DNA of 64,000 nt from Lamellibrachia satsuma (lineage: Eukaryota; Annelida; Polychaeta; Sabellida; Siboglinidae). Made by a program: the position numbers and the translations under genes. The stretch's first letter is position 1, and the number at the start of each line of letters is the position of its first letter. The notes beneath the pieces are model-generated. The model had not been told where the DNA came from and did no database searches. It saw only the letters and a program-made list of their open reading frames with translations. Positions 10,946 through 24,520 of this stretch are shown here, piece by piece. The stretch lies in NCBI GenBank assembly GCA_033239005.1, contig BSQZ01000011.1, forward strand, positions 5,315,001 to 5,379,000, written 5' to 3'.

Positions 10946-12689
10946 TTCATCCAAAAGGCATATTTCTAACTTCTTTCCCATACGCCAGATGCTAGGCGAG
11001 TCCCATTTCCCAGGGGACATCTGTATACATTGCCAGTATGCCATCTTTGAGAACTTCCCTAATTGACCCCCTAAACAAGTTTTAGACTTCTGTCGAAAAG
11101 ATACCCCTTTCAAGTTGAGTGGATTGTAATATGCACCCTTTAACGTATGAAATATGCATTGTTCCATGATATAGATTAATTCACTAATATATTAGATTAG
11201 AGAGACCTCTCATTTTGAACCCTTTATCATAAAAACGTGTTCTTAGATAGATGCCAAAATATATACCCTTAATTATCCAGTAAGTGTGATTTCATACCCT
11301 AAATGCGTTGCTCGTTGAACCCAGAAAACACACACAGAAAATGTGGAATTTGTCTTAAGGGCGGCTTACTAGTAATGTATGAAGTGCAATATGGATTTAC
11401 TAGAATGAGCACAGTCTAATCGTTCTTGGTTTGCCTGCCATTTGAGTTTTCTTTACACGCCGATTATGTATGTGAACCAGAGCCCGATTCAGACTCAGTT
11501 TCGAAGTCGACAGAGATCGCGTGTGGCCACTATTGAGTGCCAGCGGTGGGCGACAATGCAGTAGCGTCTCGGTTACTAGCGGAAAGGCACATCAACATTG
11601 TGGATCTCCACCAACATAATAAAGGATGCGGAAGGAACCGCTGCCTCGGACTGTTCGTTGACAATCACCGGAACACTGCTCTTATTCATGTTTACGAAAA
11701 AGGCATCCATTGTCGTGAACTTTGACGTTGACATATCGCACCTTTTCACTCACTCTCCCTTGGCGGGTGCCATATTAAACTCGCCGCACGACATCCGGGT
11801 AACTGGATTGTTTCTACAAATGAGATCGCCAATGGATAGGCACTGCGAAAGGCCATAGAAACACGTTTCCCAACGAATTATGTATACGATTACTTTAAAC
11901 CGAGACCGGCTGCAGTATAATTATTTTCCAACGATGCCAAGGTTAAAAATACAATATTTTAGAGCGGTGGTATTCCCTATTCCGAAGCCGACAACATTCG
12001 TCGAATATCGACCGCGTGCGTTAAGACTAAGCTGAAAAAAAGTATTATGAAAAACATTAGCCGACACCCTTCCATTGATCCACCACGCCAGCACTACGCA
12101 TCCACAAGTGTGTTGATAACTGGAATTGTAAATCAGATATAATATGCCAACAATTGACACGTAAAAAAATTATCTGACATTTGCATGTCTCGTGAGAATG
12201 TTTTTTGTTGTAGTGCTGTGCCATAAAACATCACGCGACCGTCGTATCTGTTAAGACAAATCAAGTCGCGACGCATTGATCTGGAATAACATCACGTGTT
12301 CTGCCGTTTTTTGTATTTTACCTGATGAGACGAACATTTCGGTCAACCGGATTAGTTACGTCTAGCGCGTAAAATATAATGCAGTCAAATAAGCTGCCAT
12401 AATTCAATAGCGCATAGTCAGTGCTAACACGCGTGAAACCATATCGCGTGACCTGCTTTGTTCGCTTGATGAGACACGACTTTCAAGAATGATAGATCGC
12501 GCAGGTATTGCACACGGTGTTCAAGGAAGTAGTATATGTGTACTATAAATAACCATGTTTCAATGCCACGGCCGACCCATTAAGCGACAGGCCGGATACG
12601 TCTCAACTGGCACCTGTTCAGTCAGCGTCCCACGGTTCCGCGCTACAATCAATGAACAATTTCACGCTTGGCGTCCTTGGCCGCATTGC
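10946..12689. other. no recognisable gene
   Basis: 1.7 kb without a convincing ORF, RNA gene or transposon end. Frames at 11537-11858 and 11921-12160 have no family features. Confidence 0.45.
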
Positions 12690-12779
12690 ACTGTGTTAAT
12701 GAGGTAATTCCCTATATGGACTGGTAGTGCTGTACCATTTAGTGAGGTGATTCTTTCTATGGACTGGTATTGCTGTATC
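12690..12779. repeat. two-copy 45-bp direct repeat
   Basis: GAGGTAATTCCCTATATGGA and GAGGTGATTCTTTCTATGGA each begin a unit containing CTGGTA(G/T)TGCTGTAYCATTTA. The pair sits just beyond the 3' end of the minus-strand LINE. Confidence 0.7.
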
Positions 12780-13580
12780 ATTTAACACGAATCTAACAAG
12801 ATTACCATCCCAAACAACAAATGACAGATGGCAAGTGGACAAGGAAGCCACTGGCTTATCGAGAGTCCAACACTTTTATCATCTATGTATAGCCCGCTCT
12901 TATCAGATATCTGTCAATTCTATTTTTAAACACATTCACACTACTAGCATTAACACAATCATTTGACAATTTGTTCCATACATTTATCACCCCCTGTGAT
13001 AATGAGCAGTTTCTCGTGTCCAAACTATACTGTTCCTTAACAAATGCTGCTTTGTGTCCTCTGGTTCTACTGCCTTGTTTAAGTTTGAAGAACATATTCT
13101 TATCAATATCCTCATAACCATTCACTATTTTAAGCACATATATTTGGTCACCTCTTAGTCTCCTGATCAAACCACTTTCTAATAATTGGCTTTCGTAACT
13201 AAGGTCTCTAAATTTTTGAATCATGTTAGATGTTCTTCATTGTATTCTTTCTAGCTTGTCTATGTCCTTCTTACGACGTGGCCTCCATGCTTGTATACAA
13301 TATTCCAAATGTGGTCTAATTATTGCTTTGTACACGGGTACAATTAGCTGTTTCTCCTTATACGTGATAGTTCTCCTAATTAGCCGTTTAATTTGATTTC
13401 CTTTTGAAGCAGCAATCTCACATTGCTCTGAAACTTAAATGTCAGTACTAAATATTACTCCTATGTTCTTTTCTTGTGTGGTTCTACCTAGTGCAGCACC
13501 CCCCCCCCGTTTTATATTCATCTTCCATGTTCTCATGTCCTATGTATATGCATTTACACTTTCCAAAATTTAATAACATA
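12780..13580 (-). mobile_element. non-LTR retrotransposon (jockey/CR1-group) RT fragment, copy 2
   Basis: Minus-strand relative of the element at 5780-6777. It starts in the thumb (LNFGKCKCIHIGHENME), passes through stops and a poly-C slippage site (about 13500), and continues through KEKQLIVPVYKAIIRPHLEY and [20 protein letters not shown]. It ends in an open 113-codon frame (12883-13224) finishing NRIDRYLIRAGYT. It keeps the segment before KAI(I/V)RPHLEY that copy 1 has lost. 5' truncated, no catalytic FADD block, not functional. The 3' UTR shares ACTCTCGATAAGCCARTGGC with copy 1. Confidence 0.9.
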
Positions 13581-13599
13581 ATATATGGCAGCGGCACAC

Positions 13600-13700
13600 A
13601 CACTTCCGTATAAGGTTGTGGGTGCGCTCAGAATGGAGGGTAGAAGGAGAAGAGGTACACCGAGATGAGAGGACTGTGTGAAAAGAGATTTGGCAGGAGA
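13600..13700 (+). mobile_element. LINE C-terminal tail fragment
   Basis: The plus strand reads RMEGRRRRGTPR, a stop, then EDCVKRDL, the GRRRRGRPRxRWEDCVKRD-type end of RTE-like ORFs. Only about 30 codons remain, followed by GA-rich sequence. Confidence 0.55.
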
Positions 13701-14400
13701 AGGAGAGAGAAAGAGCGAGAGATGGGGGGGGGTAGTGAAGACGGAGGTGACGCTGGACTAGTGGCGGACGAAGAAAACAAAACAATACTGAAGATCAGTA
13801 TCGATGTCAGCGTCACCCGGATTTCGAGGGAAAAGTGGAGAGCAGTAGCGTGCATAGCAGAAGTTTTCCATCAAGATGCGATTGTTTAATTAGAAGATAC
13901 AACGATTTATTTTGGGTAATTGATACGGTTTCGTATCACTAAAATGAATGCCATACGACATGTATTAATCTCAACTGTTGTAGCACATTTACCGTCAGGA
14001 ATTATAATTATAATATAATTACAGTATGTCCTGATATCATCGCAAAATCGTGTTTCGAGCAATATTTATTTATACAATTTGTTGTTCAATCTTATCACAT
14101 CTCCCATAATTCGTGCACCATCTCCCATAATTCGACAGCTCAGACGATTCTTGCACGTCACCTGGAAAGTATGCGTGCGCAGGCTGTTGTGTTCGAGGCA
14201 GCCACAACATCCACCTTTGATGGCTGCATCACCGGTCTCGTATCGCCGCCTCGAGCGCTTCTAGGCAACAGCGCCATCTTGCGAGGTGTGAATGTGTTAT
14301 TAATTGATCTGGCCGCGATATGGCGCCGCCAGTAGCAGGCAACGAGCAGACGGCCGGTATACAGCGCGTTACGTTCCGCGATTTTCATTCACGCGTACTC
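13701..14400. other. no recognisable gene
   Basis: I see nothing beyond short frames. Confidence 0.4.
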
Positions 14401-14414
14401 CAGTCAATACGTGA

Positions 14415-14535
14415 CGTTGTATTTGTGTGACATGAAGATGGATTGCAAACCCGGTAAGATAGATATTTTACATTATTTGTGTGACATGAAAATGGATTGC
14501 AAACCCAAGTAAGATATATATTTTACATTATGCTA
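14415..14535. repeat. two-copy direct repeat of about 57 bp
   Basis: TTGTGTGACATGAARATGGA followed by TTGCAAACCC and TTTTACATTAT, in tandem. Confidence 0.8.
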
Positions 14536-17500
14536 CGTGACTTGTGGATATAGCTGTTTTGATTGGCGAAGTTCAGGCGTGTTATGTCCGTGGTTTGTTA
14601 TACTTGAAACCGATATACAATTGAAACCTCTTGTGAGGACCTGTTCCCGTGCCAGTATACCTATTCCAAGCACCCCGGTATCACGTTTCATGTGCGCCTG
14701 CAGGACTTATCAAGATTGGACAAGACAGGCATTCAAAGCAACCAGCCACAAATAAGACAAGAACAAGGAATCCATCGGGTTGTCGGGATTTGCATCTGCC
14801 CGCCACGCCTGTTATCCATCAACCTATTTTACACAGTCGACGCGTAATGTGTTGCAATCAATTAACATCCTAGCTGAGAATGAAAATGTCTGTAGCCAGT
14901 CTACACTGTCCGCTTACAATGCATGGCTATAGCCTATAGCCTTGCTCGTTCGTTTTATTCTATTCTCTAAATTCCATTACTTTATAAAAAGTAATTACGT
15001 CTTTCTTCTGTACTTATAGGGCTGGGTCAATAGGTTGATGCATAAGTACTTATTCTAATGACTCACCATCAATCATTTTTTACATTCAAGGCGGCTCCCA
15101 CGCTGCCGACAAGTTATGTCTTAATAGAAGTCTCCGTGAACATTTTATTTCTGTTATTTATAATTAGATGTTTGAAAGTATTATATATCGTAACTGGTAA
15201 AAATAAAAGAGTCTGAATTATTATTCTGAATGATTGTTATTATTTTGACCTTATAGCTTAATCAGTAATCTTTACCGTAAATATATTTATAGGCGCCCTT
15301 GATTAATCTTCTCACTTCCTAACAGTGAACTTTCTGTTTACTCCGTGTATCGCATGAGTTTACGGGTCTGTCAACTCACCTAGTAACTGTGGGCGGAACG
15401 AATGAATGATCTAGCTTGACCCCGGGGTAAAGATCTCCCGCGACCTCGCCGCGGCTTCACGCGATATTGCGTGCAAGGGAAGCTATCTGGTCTCGACACT
15501 GATTGGTCTTGTCACTGGCGCCGAACTTGGGGCAGCTGCACAGGTGGCAATGGCACTGCAGTAACAGATAACAGGGAAGCTTTTGTCTGATAAAGTGTCA
15601 AATTTTGTAGCAAGTTGCAGCACAATATATATGAAGACATACTATGGAACACTCTTGCTTGTCACGTCATTAATATTTGTTTGACAGCCAAGTCAAAACA
15701 ATGCCCTGCCAATAATATTAGCTGAAAACCAGTCACATAGTTTAAATATAGGTCCATTTTGACACTTGATATATCATAGATCATATACACTAGATTCCCA
15801 GAGCATTATGTGCCAATGAAGCGTGCTTACCAATAAATTTATTTTCAAATTAATATTATATAATTGCTTGATTTTTAATCAAACATGGCGTAATGTTGTC
15901 AGAAAAGTTACAATTTGTCACATTTAACAGGATTTTTAGTGATTTCCAATGTGTCAGAACAGTTAAATTTTATTGTTTGTGTGACTGCTTTCATGCTTCT
16001 ACTTGATAAGATACAAGGCGTACTGCTTGATTTGGACACGCCACCATAAAGGGATATCACATGACCAGATACACGTTGCGGCCAGATTTGAAAATGCTGA
16101 TATATGCAATGCTTCCAGTGGCAGTGACACAACCAACATACAACTATTCTGTCCAAATGTGTTACACAATGTTACCAATGCACTGGGCCACATAACACAT
16201 ATCACTAATGACTGTTCTAGCGCAACATAGCTACCTGCTCCCTCACAAACTGGTGCCATACCCCCTAATTTTGACCAAATTTCCATTTTGGCATCCGCTT
16301 TGTACCAGGCTATTCGTGATTGTTATTGCTGTCTGCCTTTTCCAAGCAAACTGTTCACTTTTCCTATCAACCGGTGTCTATGGGAATGGTTATATCTTCT
16401 GTAAACCACTTCAGGGTTATGGTTAACTAGGGATTGGGTTAGCTAGTTATGGGGTTAGCCAGGGATGAGGTTAGCTAGAGATGGCGTTAGCTACGGTTAG
16501 GGTTGCATACCTTAATTTTCTTATGCCCAAGCACTGACAAAGGAGTGTATACGACATGAAATGCGTATCGAGGCGTGGTGAAAAAAACATTTGTGAAATG
16601 CAATGATTATTTTCAATGCATAAAAGTGCTTACTTTAAGTTTTTAGCTTGCTACAAGCTCTTTCGTGTAATTTTGACTTTTGAAAAATGAAAAAATGGCG
16701 TTTATTAACAATCAAATGTCTTATTAAACATCAAATTGCGTAACATATCAGCTGATGCACATCAAACTTTACAGCACAACATTCAAATATATATTTATTT
16801 TACATTTTTGATATATAGTAGGTCAGCTATAGGACACCTCCCAAAGAAGACAGCTAAACAGTTTAAATAACAGCGGAACTTAATAAGTAATGATTGGTTT
16901 ACTAGATGAAATCAATAAAATATATATAATAATGTAATATTAACCGGCCTCTCACCGACAATTTTCTAGGTCAAACACACACAACATGGGGCTGTTTATC
17001 AGCCGTTTTTATTAATTTATTTATTTATAAAACATGACCCCTCATTATATTATCGGAATTGCAAATTATCATAATTCTAAGAAATAACAAACTAGGTATT
17101 TCAAATTACCTGCAATATCCACAATTCAGCTAATAACAACGACCAAAACATAAGCATGTAAAAATGTTATCACCGTGTTGAGACCACGAATTTCGTTTAA
17201 TTGTGTTCAGCCTACAGTTACATTTCCCTCTGGTGGCCATGTTAACGTTTTGCATGATTATAAGAAAACGTGATGATAAAAAATTATAAAATTTTTTTAC
17301 CAGACGCTGTCATCATCCTACTGACATGCCGGTCGAGTTTTGTCAAAACTAAACATTTCTAACTCTTGTAATATTCCTGTATATGCGATACCCGTCAATG
17401 TTTACCAATATTGACACGAATTACGGCGCATTCGTGTCTAGTGGCCAAAAATATTCTTCCCCCTATTAAAATCATCTAAAAATCCACCATTTCACTGTCA

Positions 17501-18530
17501 ATACTTCCACTAGCAAACCTTGCAATGTCCCTGCTCAAATGTACTTATGTCAGATGGTATGGATTTTAAAAAACTTCCCATATCCAAACTTACATTCATT
17601 CTGTAACATACCATTCTGTAACACACCAGGAAGTCTGACCGAGGTGTGACCCCAACAACAAGACGCAGTTCCACTTCCTGGTGTGTTCTGGATAAAATGT
17701 ATCAATTACAATGCCGCTGAATACGTCATTTAACCGATTCCTGGACATGTCTTTCAGGGTGTTATGCTGTTTAACCTCACCATGAAAACGGGCACCTTTC
17801 ACCGCCAAACATTTCGTCGCATATCTACAAGAAGAAGCCGTGTTTTATTTAGTGGAAGATCGACATTAATCTACATAAAACACCTATAATCCACCAAGCC
17901 GTACCTCTGAATTGTTGTTGTGATCGCTGGGAACTTCCAACGCCTCCACCCAACGTCAACTTTTGACAAATTGTGTGTATTTATATAATTTAATACAGAG
18001 TTATTAGTACATTTCCATATATCTTTTTTCCAACCACGCCTCGTTGTCTGCCCTGTCCATCTCCCATGTCCATCGAAGCGTGAAAAACTACTATTTCTGA
18101 TATTTCTTCAGGCTAATAGCGGAGGTTGTTGTTGTTATAATTACCCTATTTTCTTATGCGCCACGCACTGAGATTACTTATGATGTCATTTGGCAGTCAT
18201 GCGAACAGACAACACCGCATATCACAAATACTAATATACTGAGACTGAGCCGTCTGCGGGAGTCTGGGGAGTTGACTTGCCATGAAGAAGTGTCTGATTG
18301 AAACAGGCGAATATGCGCCTAATAACGTCGCTGTCGCTCGAGGGAGAGGCGTCACCTGTCGGTCAGAATATCCATCTACTCATGTAGCCTTCGATACTTG
18401 GACATTTCGATACAATGACACCATACGAATATGAAGCTTTGAGGTGTAGACACTGAGAAGGATGGAGCGAATATGCTGGACAGAAAGGTTAATTAACGAC
18501 GAGATACTCAATTTCGTGCTGTCCACCTCG
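14536..18530. other. 4 kb AT-rich region without recognisable genes
   Basis: Low-complexity AT-rich sequence with many stops in all frames. Short frames at 14537-14873, 15908-16286 and 17596-17808 show no motif. A loose GGTTAGCTAGGGATG-type repeat occurs at 16425-16505. Confidence 0.5.
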
Positions 18531-18559
18531 CAAGCTCTTGTAACATGCACAAGAGCTTG
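18531..18559. repeat. perfect 10-bp stem hairpin
   Basis: CAAGCTCTTG (18531-18540), a 9-nt loop, then CAAGAGCTTG (18550-18559). Confidence 0.85.
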
Positions 18560-18668
18560 CGTGTGTAGGGTGGGCGCTAAACTGCAGCTGCTGCCAAAAC
18601 TAGCTCTGACAATGGAACAAAGCGCCTTGAACGCCTCAGGTAGGCGGGTGCCTATAAAATATATGTAA
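18560..18668 (+). mobile_element. SINE 3' domain
   Basis: GCTGCCAAAACTAGCTCTGA, then ATGGAACAAAGCGCCTTGAA and GGTAGGCGGGTGCCTATAAA. The matching segment at 28919-28985 has the same order, so the two belong to one family. Confidence 0.75.
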
Positions 18669-18687
18669 TACGTTTTTATTTATACTA

Positions 18688-18766
18688 CAACTGCTGCGGC
18701 TGCAGCACTGCGGCTGCAGCACTGCTGCTGCTGTTGTTGTTGCTGCTGCTGCTGCAGCTGCTGCTT
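18688..18766. repeat. (CTG)n / (CTGCAG) microsatellite
   Basis: Trinucleotide CTG and TTG repeats with CTGCAG blocks. The poly-Ala frame on the minus strand is a repeat product. Confidence 0.9.
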
Positions 18767-18769
18767 CGA

Positions 18770-19124
18770 GAAACAATGGAACGTTATTGAAATTGTTTGG
18801 CAGAGACAGAAGAACAAACTCCGGGACTTCTTTCTTAGAACTTTGTAGGTGCCAACGAATCGTCACTATGTCTGGTGGACCCATTAGGATTGTCAGTTAG
18901 GCCTTCAAGCCGTCACATGTCACAAGTCATGCACTCAGCATTAAGTACCGTTGTCGTAATCTCCCGATTATCACCAAACGAGCAATCCCCAATGAAATAA
19001 TTAGAGTAGCATGGCATCTTCGTCTTAATATATATTTGAAGTATAGTGAACGTTCGACGTTTTGCACAAAGGCGCCTAAGCCATGCATAATGCACCACAT
19101 GCAATACATTTTTTAACAATGATT
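18770..19124. other. no recognisable gene
   Basis: I see nothing. Confidence 0.4.
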
Positions 19125-19712
19125 TGTAGAAGAAACCCCAGATAATCATCTCGTTATAGTGAGCTGTGAACTTCGTAGAAGAAACCCCAGATAATCATCT
19201 CGCTATAGTGAGCTGTGAACTTTATAGAAGAAACCCCAGATAATCATCTCGTTATAGTGAGCTGTGAACTTTATAGCAGAAACCCCAGATAATCATCTCG
19301 CTATAGTGAGCTGTGAACTTTATAGAAGAAACCCCAGATAATCATCTCGTTATAGTGAGCTGTGAACTTCGTAGAAGAAACCCCAGATAATCATCTCGCT
19401 ATAGTGAGCTGTGAACTTTATAGAAGAAACCCCAGATAATCATCTCGTTATAGTGAGCTGTGAACTTTATAGCAGAAACCCCAGATAATCATCTCGCTAT
19501 AGTGAGCTGTGAACTTTATAGAAGAAACCCCAGATAATCATCTCGTTATAGTGAGCTGTGAACTTTGTAGAAGAAACCCCAGATAATCATCTCGCTATAG
19601 TGAGCTGTGAACTTTATAGAAGAAACCCCAGATAATCAACTCGTTATAGTGAGCTGCGAACTTTATAGAAGAAACCCCAGATAATCATCTCGTTATAGTG
19701 AGCTGTGAACTT
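19125..19712. repeat. 49-bp minisatellite, 12 copies
   Basis: The unit is TAGAAGAAACCCCAGATAATC, ATCTCGYTATAGTGAGCTG and TGAACTTT. Alternating CGTTATAG and CGCTATAG variants suggest amplification of a two-unit, 98-bp higher-order repeat. Confidence 0.96.
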
Positions 19713-20158
19713 TCCACAGATGCTGCAGCAAGGCATGTCAAGTAACATTTTTGTCGCACAATGTGTACTTTGTGTTTGAATGCATAAGGCAAATGTCTAC
19801 AACACAATAAACATGACAGACAAATAGGCGAACATATTTTAAGCCACATTAACATAACGTTAGTATTTTGTGCAATTGTGCAAATAGTGCGTGTATGGAG
19901 CCCACTAAACGCGAGTGTTCAAATATTTTGAATTAAATGCAATTCACAAAGGTTCTACCACCGCTCTCTACGATCCACTGAACTGTTTAATCGAAAGTGG
20001 AAATCAGCATAGTTCTAGCAATATATGTCCTGCGAGTAATGATAGCAGCACGATTAGCTTGGCTTTGTGGGAACATATCGGAGATAAACAGAACGCTATG
20101 CATTAACATTGACCTTCTCATCGATGGCGGTGGTATGGTACGATGTATATTGTCACTG
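19713..20158. other. no recognisable gene
   Basis: I see nothing. Confidence 0.4.
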
Positions 20159-20590
20159 TATGAAGCCCATAACATGACATCATCGGCAATCCAAGTTTGT
20201 AGAAATGCGGGAAATGGAGAAAACGGCGAGTTTGTAGTAACGTGGGAAATGGAGAAAACGGCGAGTTTGTAGTAACGTGGGAAATGGAGAAAACGGCGAA
20301 TTTGTAGTAACGTGGGAAATGGAGAAAACGGCGAGTTTGTAGTAACGTGGGAAATGGAGAAAACGGCGAGTTCGTAGTAACGTGGGAAATGGAGAAAACG
20401 GCGAGTTTGTAGTAACGTGGGAAATGGAGAAAACGGCGAGTTCGTAGTAACGTGGGAAATGGAGAAAACGGCGAGTTTGTAATAACGCGTGACGCCACCT
20501 CGCCGCTAGAAACGCTGCAGTCTGTAGATTCGCGGAAACCGCGAGAAATGCGTGATGGAGAGCTGATGATGTCATGTTATGGGCTTCATA
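20159..20590. mobile_element. inverted-repeat element (MITE-like) containing a minisatellite
   Basis: A perfect 26-bp inverted repeat, TATGAAGCCCATAACATGAC + ATCATC (20159-20184), has its complement at 20565-20590. The interior is mostly a 35-bp minisatellite. The outermost TA may be a TA target duplication. No transposase is encoded. Confidence 0.75.
20199..20487. repeat. 35-bp minisatellite, about 8 copies
   Basis: The unit is TTTGTAGTAACGTGGGAAAT followed by GGAGAAAACGGCGAG. The RRFLHFPRYYK frames on the minus strand are repeat products. Confidence 0.96.
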
Positions 20591-21183
20591 TCATTGGCAT
20601 AAACTAAGCAGTAGCCGTGGTAGAATCCATCCCGTAAACACTGTGGAGTAATGTTAGCATGCGATGACATATTATCATTATTTGACTTCCGGGTCCATGG
20701 AACGAAGTGCCAGTGATTTTGGTACAGCGAAATAGACATACGCGAGGACTACAACCGTTATTCCGGTCAGATGGTTACAGTTCTAGACATGTCGGTATGT
20801 CAGTGATCGTTGTGTATGTAGAAAACGTATTTTTTTAAAACATGAGCAGGAGTATCTCCCATGTTTATTTTCTTGGGAAATAGTTGTATGGGTTGGGTTG
20901 ACGTTCACAGTAACAAATCAGTGATATGATATGCAACTTGTGCCATTGTGATGAAATCTTAATTATTATTGTGCATACACCACTAGAAATTGCTAGCATG
21001 GTCGCCTATGGGTAAACAAATTGTGATTTCTCCCGGTGTCCGTGCTCTCTAAGCAGCATTTGTATTCTTTGGGTTAACAATATGTGTTGAAGAAGGTGTA
21101 CCAATGAAACTCGGGAATAGCTTTTACCTTTCAAAGCAGATTCAACTATGAGAACATATGTTCTTCCTCGTGGTTCACTTTAT
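20591..21183. other. no recognisable gene
   Basis: I see nothing. Confidence 0.4.
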
Positions 21184-21430
21184 AAATAATAACAACTTAT
21201 ATAGCGTCATTATCCTCATAAATAGGAGTTCAGATGGATGAGGTCGATTAGTTCTACTACTGCTGTTCTGCTTCCAGTGGTTGTTATTTCCAATGCTCTA
21301 CATTGACAGCCTTTCCCTTAACTGTTCATCCCTATCCGCCTTTCTCACAACCCTTTTAACGCAGTCTTCCCATTTTAATTGTGGTCTTCCCTTTTCCGGC
21401 GTCCCCGCTGTTTCGCCGCCTCTGCTGTCT
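21184..21430 (-). mobile_element. LINE 3' end (RTE-like tail plus TTATT tail)
   Basis: The minus strand reads GKGRPQLKWEDCVKR-like residues with frame errors and a stop (about 21330-21410), then R..EQLRERL-like residues. It ends CGCTATATAAGTTGTTATTA (near 21190-21210). That CGCTATATAA plus TTATT tail resembles the ends of the SINE tails in this window, so this LINE family is a candidate partner of the SINEs. Confidence 0.5.
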
Positions 21431-21954
21431 GTGTTAGTCGTCCCGTCTCCACCCGTACCGAGTGACCCAGCCACATAAACCGTAATCTTACTGCTCTTTG
21501 CGTTAAGCGGAACTGCATTCCAATATAGACACGTAAAGATTAACCAAAGCGGAAGTCAAATCTTCCGTCACTTCAGCATCTCTCGACAGCGTAAATATGG
21601 CGTTGATGAGAGCACTTCCTGCTCGGAAGCATATTGTCAATCGTGTAGCCTTTTATGAAGACATGGACCGTGAGATGTTCAAGTGGTCTACGTGCTGAGG
21701 TTAGTGTGTGTTTATTGTGTGTGGTATGCGTGTGAGTGTGCGTGCGTGGACGTGCGTGGACGTGCCGATAGAACATGACCGAGTGGTCGTGAATCGCATT
21801 CGTCTGTGACAAAACACTTCGTGATGTTTTACCCGAGGTTCTGTCTCACTCCAGTACTTCACATTTTTATTGTGTCTGTTTGGACAGAAATCCATTATTT
21901 CCTTCCCGTTACACAGCATGCCAGTAGTTCCCTTACACATGTCTAATACAGTTA
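21431..21954. other. no recognisable gene
   Basis: A short GTGTGTG/CGTGGACGTGC run lies at 21700-21765. Nothing else is recognisable. Confidence 0.4.
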
Positions 21955-22620
21955 GAAATGTCCACTCAGTTAGTACAATCCACTCAGCTAATACAGTCCA
22001 CCCAGCTAGTACATTCCACCCAGCTAGTACAGTCCACCCAGCTAGTACAATCCACCCAGCTAGTACAGTCCACCCAGCTAGTACAATCCACCCAGCTAGT
22101 ACAGTCCACCCAGCTAGTACAATCCACTCAGCTAATACAGTCCACCCAGCTAGTACAATCCACCCAGCTAGTTCAATCCACCCAGCTAGTACAGTCCACC
22201 CAGCTAGTACAGTCCACCCAGCTAGTACAATCCACCCAGCTAGTACAGTCCACCCAGCTAGTACAGTCCACCCAGCTAGTACAATCCACCCAGCTAGTAC
22301 AATCCACCCTGCTAGTACAGTCCACCCAGCTAGTACAATCCACCCAGCTAATACAGTCCACCCAGCTAGTACAGTCCACCCAGCTAGTACAGTCCACCAG
22401 CTAGTACAATCCACCCAGCTAGTACAGTCCCCTCAGCTAGTACAGTCAACTCAGTACAATCCACTCAACTAGTAAAATCCGCTCAGCTAGAACAGTCCAC
22501 TCAGCTAGAACAGTCCACTCAACTAGTACAGTCAACTCAGTGCAATCCACTCAACTAGTAAAATCCACTCAGCTAGAACAGTCCATTCAGCTAGAACAGT
22601 CCACTCAGCAAGTACACTAC
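21955..22620. repeat. 18-bp minisatellite (CCCAGCTAGTACAGTCCA)n
   Basis: More than 25 near-perfect 18-bp units, degrading after 22430. Because 18 is divisible by 3, all frames stay open and give long artificial ORFs on both strands (up to 237 codons). These are not genes. Confidence 0.97.
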
Positions 22621-22954
22621 TATATAGTAAGTTAGTACAGTTCACACACCTGCAGAACTGAGTATCTTGCCGTGTCTTCTACAATAAATTGACATCGTAT
22701 CCAGCGGCGATCTAATGCCTCGTCCCGCAGCCCCAAGAAACCCGGGATTAAGCTGTGGCCTCGCACACAGCAATGGCCGCGGGAAAGATTTTATGAAGTC
22801 GAAGTCTCAGCGTCGATTACTCTGTCAAATAAGCCTGTTCTCGATCACATCAGACAAGATCAAAATCGTAACGACATGCGAAGGCGTAACAATCTCTGAC
22901 TCGATACTGATTATATTAAACCTTGCTAAATCAAACAACCAGAAATCCCCGGCT
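22621..22954. other. no recognisable gene
   Basis: Short frames only. Confidence 0.4.
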
Positions 22955-24090
<1,136 letters not shown>

Positions 24091-24099
24091 TACATAAGT

Positions 24100-24520
24100 G
24101 TTCTCAGATTTTCAAACAAAGCGCACTATCAACATTTTCATAGGCTCTGTGTACGTGTGGCGGGTGAATCAATCGTGCAACCGACGCCATCCATTTTATC
24201 TGTAGCCATTCTAGGTTCTGCGGCTTTACTTTCTGGGTCTGTGCCTTATTTGCGATGGTTCGTTGGTACGTTTCTTTTGGTCGTCTTCGTGTCCTCTTTC
24301 CAGATGGTTTACAGTACCACGCCTGCTTTGGTGTTCTTTTTGGCGGCATTCTAAGAAAATGCCCATCAGTCTCCATCGTCTTGCCAATGTTATTGAGTTA
24401 ATTGTCTCTACACTGTCTTTAAGGACTTGGTGATCAATTAATTCCATCTGATGTTTAAAAGTTTGTTCAAGCACCTGGTCTGGAAACTGGCTATATTTTC
24501 CATTGTCTTCCAACGCCTAG
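24100..24520 (-). mobile_element. LINE C-terminal tail (RTE-like), frameshifted
   Basis: Minus-strand frames 24226-24513 and 24104-24376 are two parts of one tail. The first reads RRWRLMGIFLE; after a shift the second reads PPKRTPKQAWYCKPSGKRTR then RRPKETYQRTI and KWMASVARLIHP. This is the RRWRWxGH..R..P..A..W.P.GKR.RGRPKxTWRRT ending. Non-functional. Confidence 0.7.

Noticed and set aside
21701..22472. Long frames of 237 and 200 codons on opposite strands
   Set aside because: They are the two strands of an 18-bp minisatellite, whose period keeps every frame open. No signal peptide or domain.
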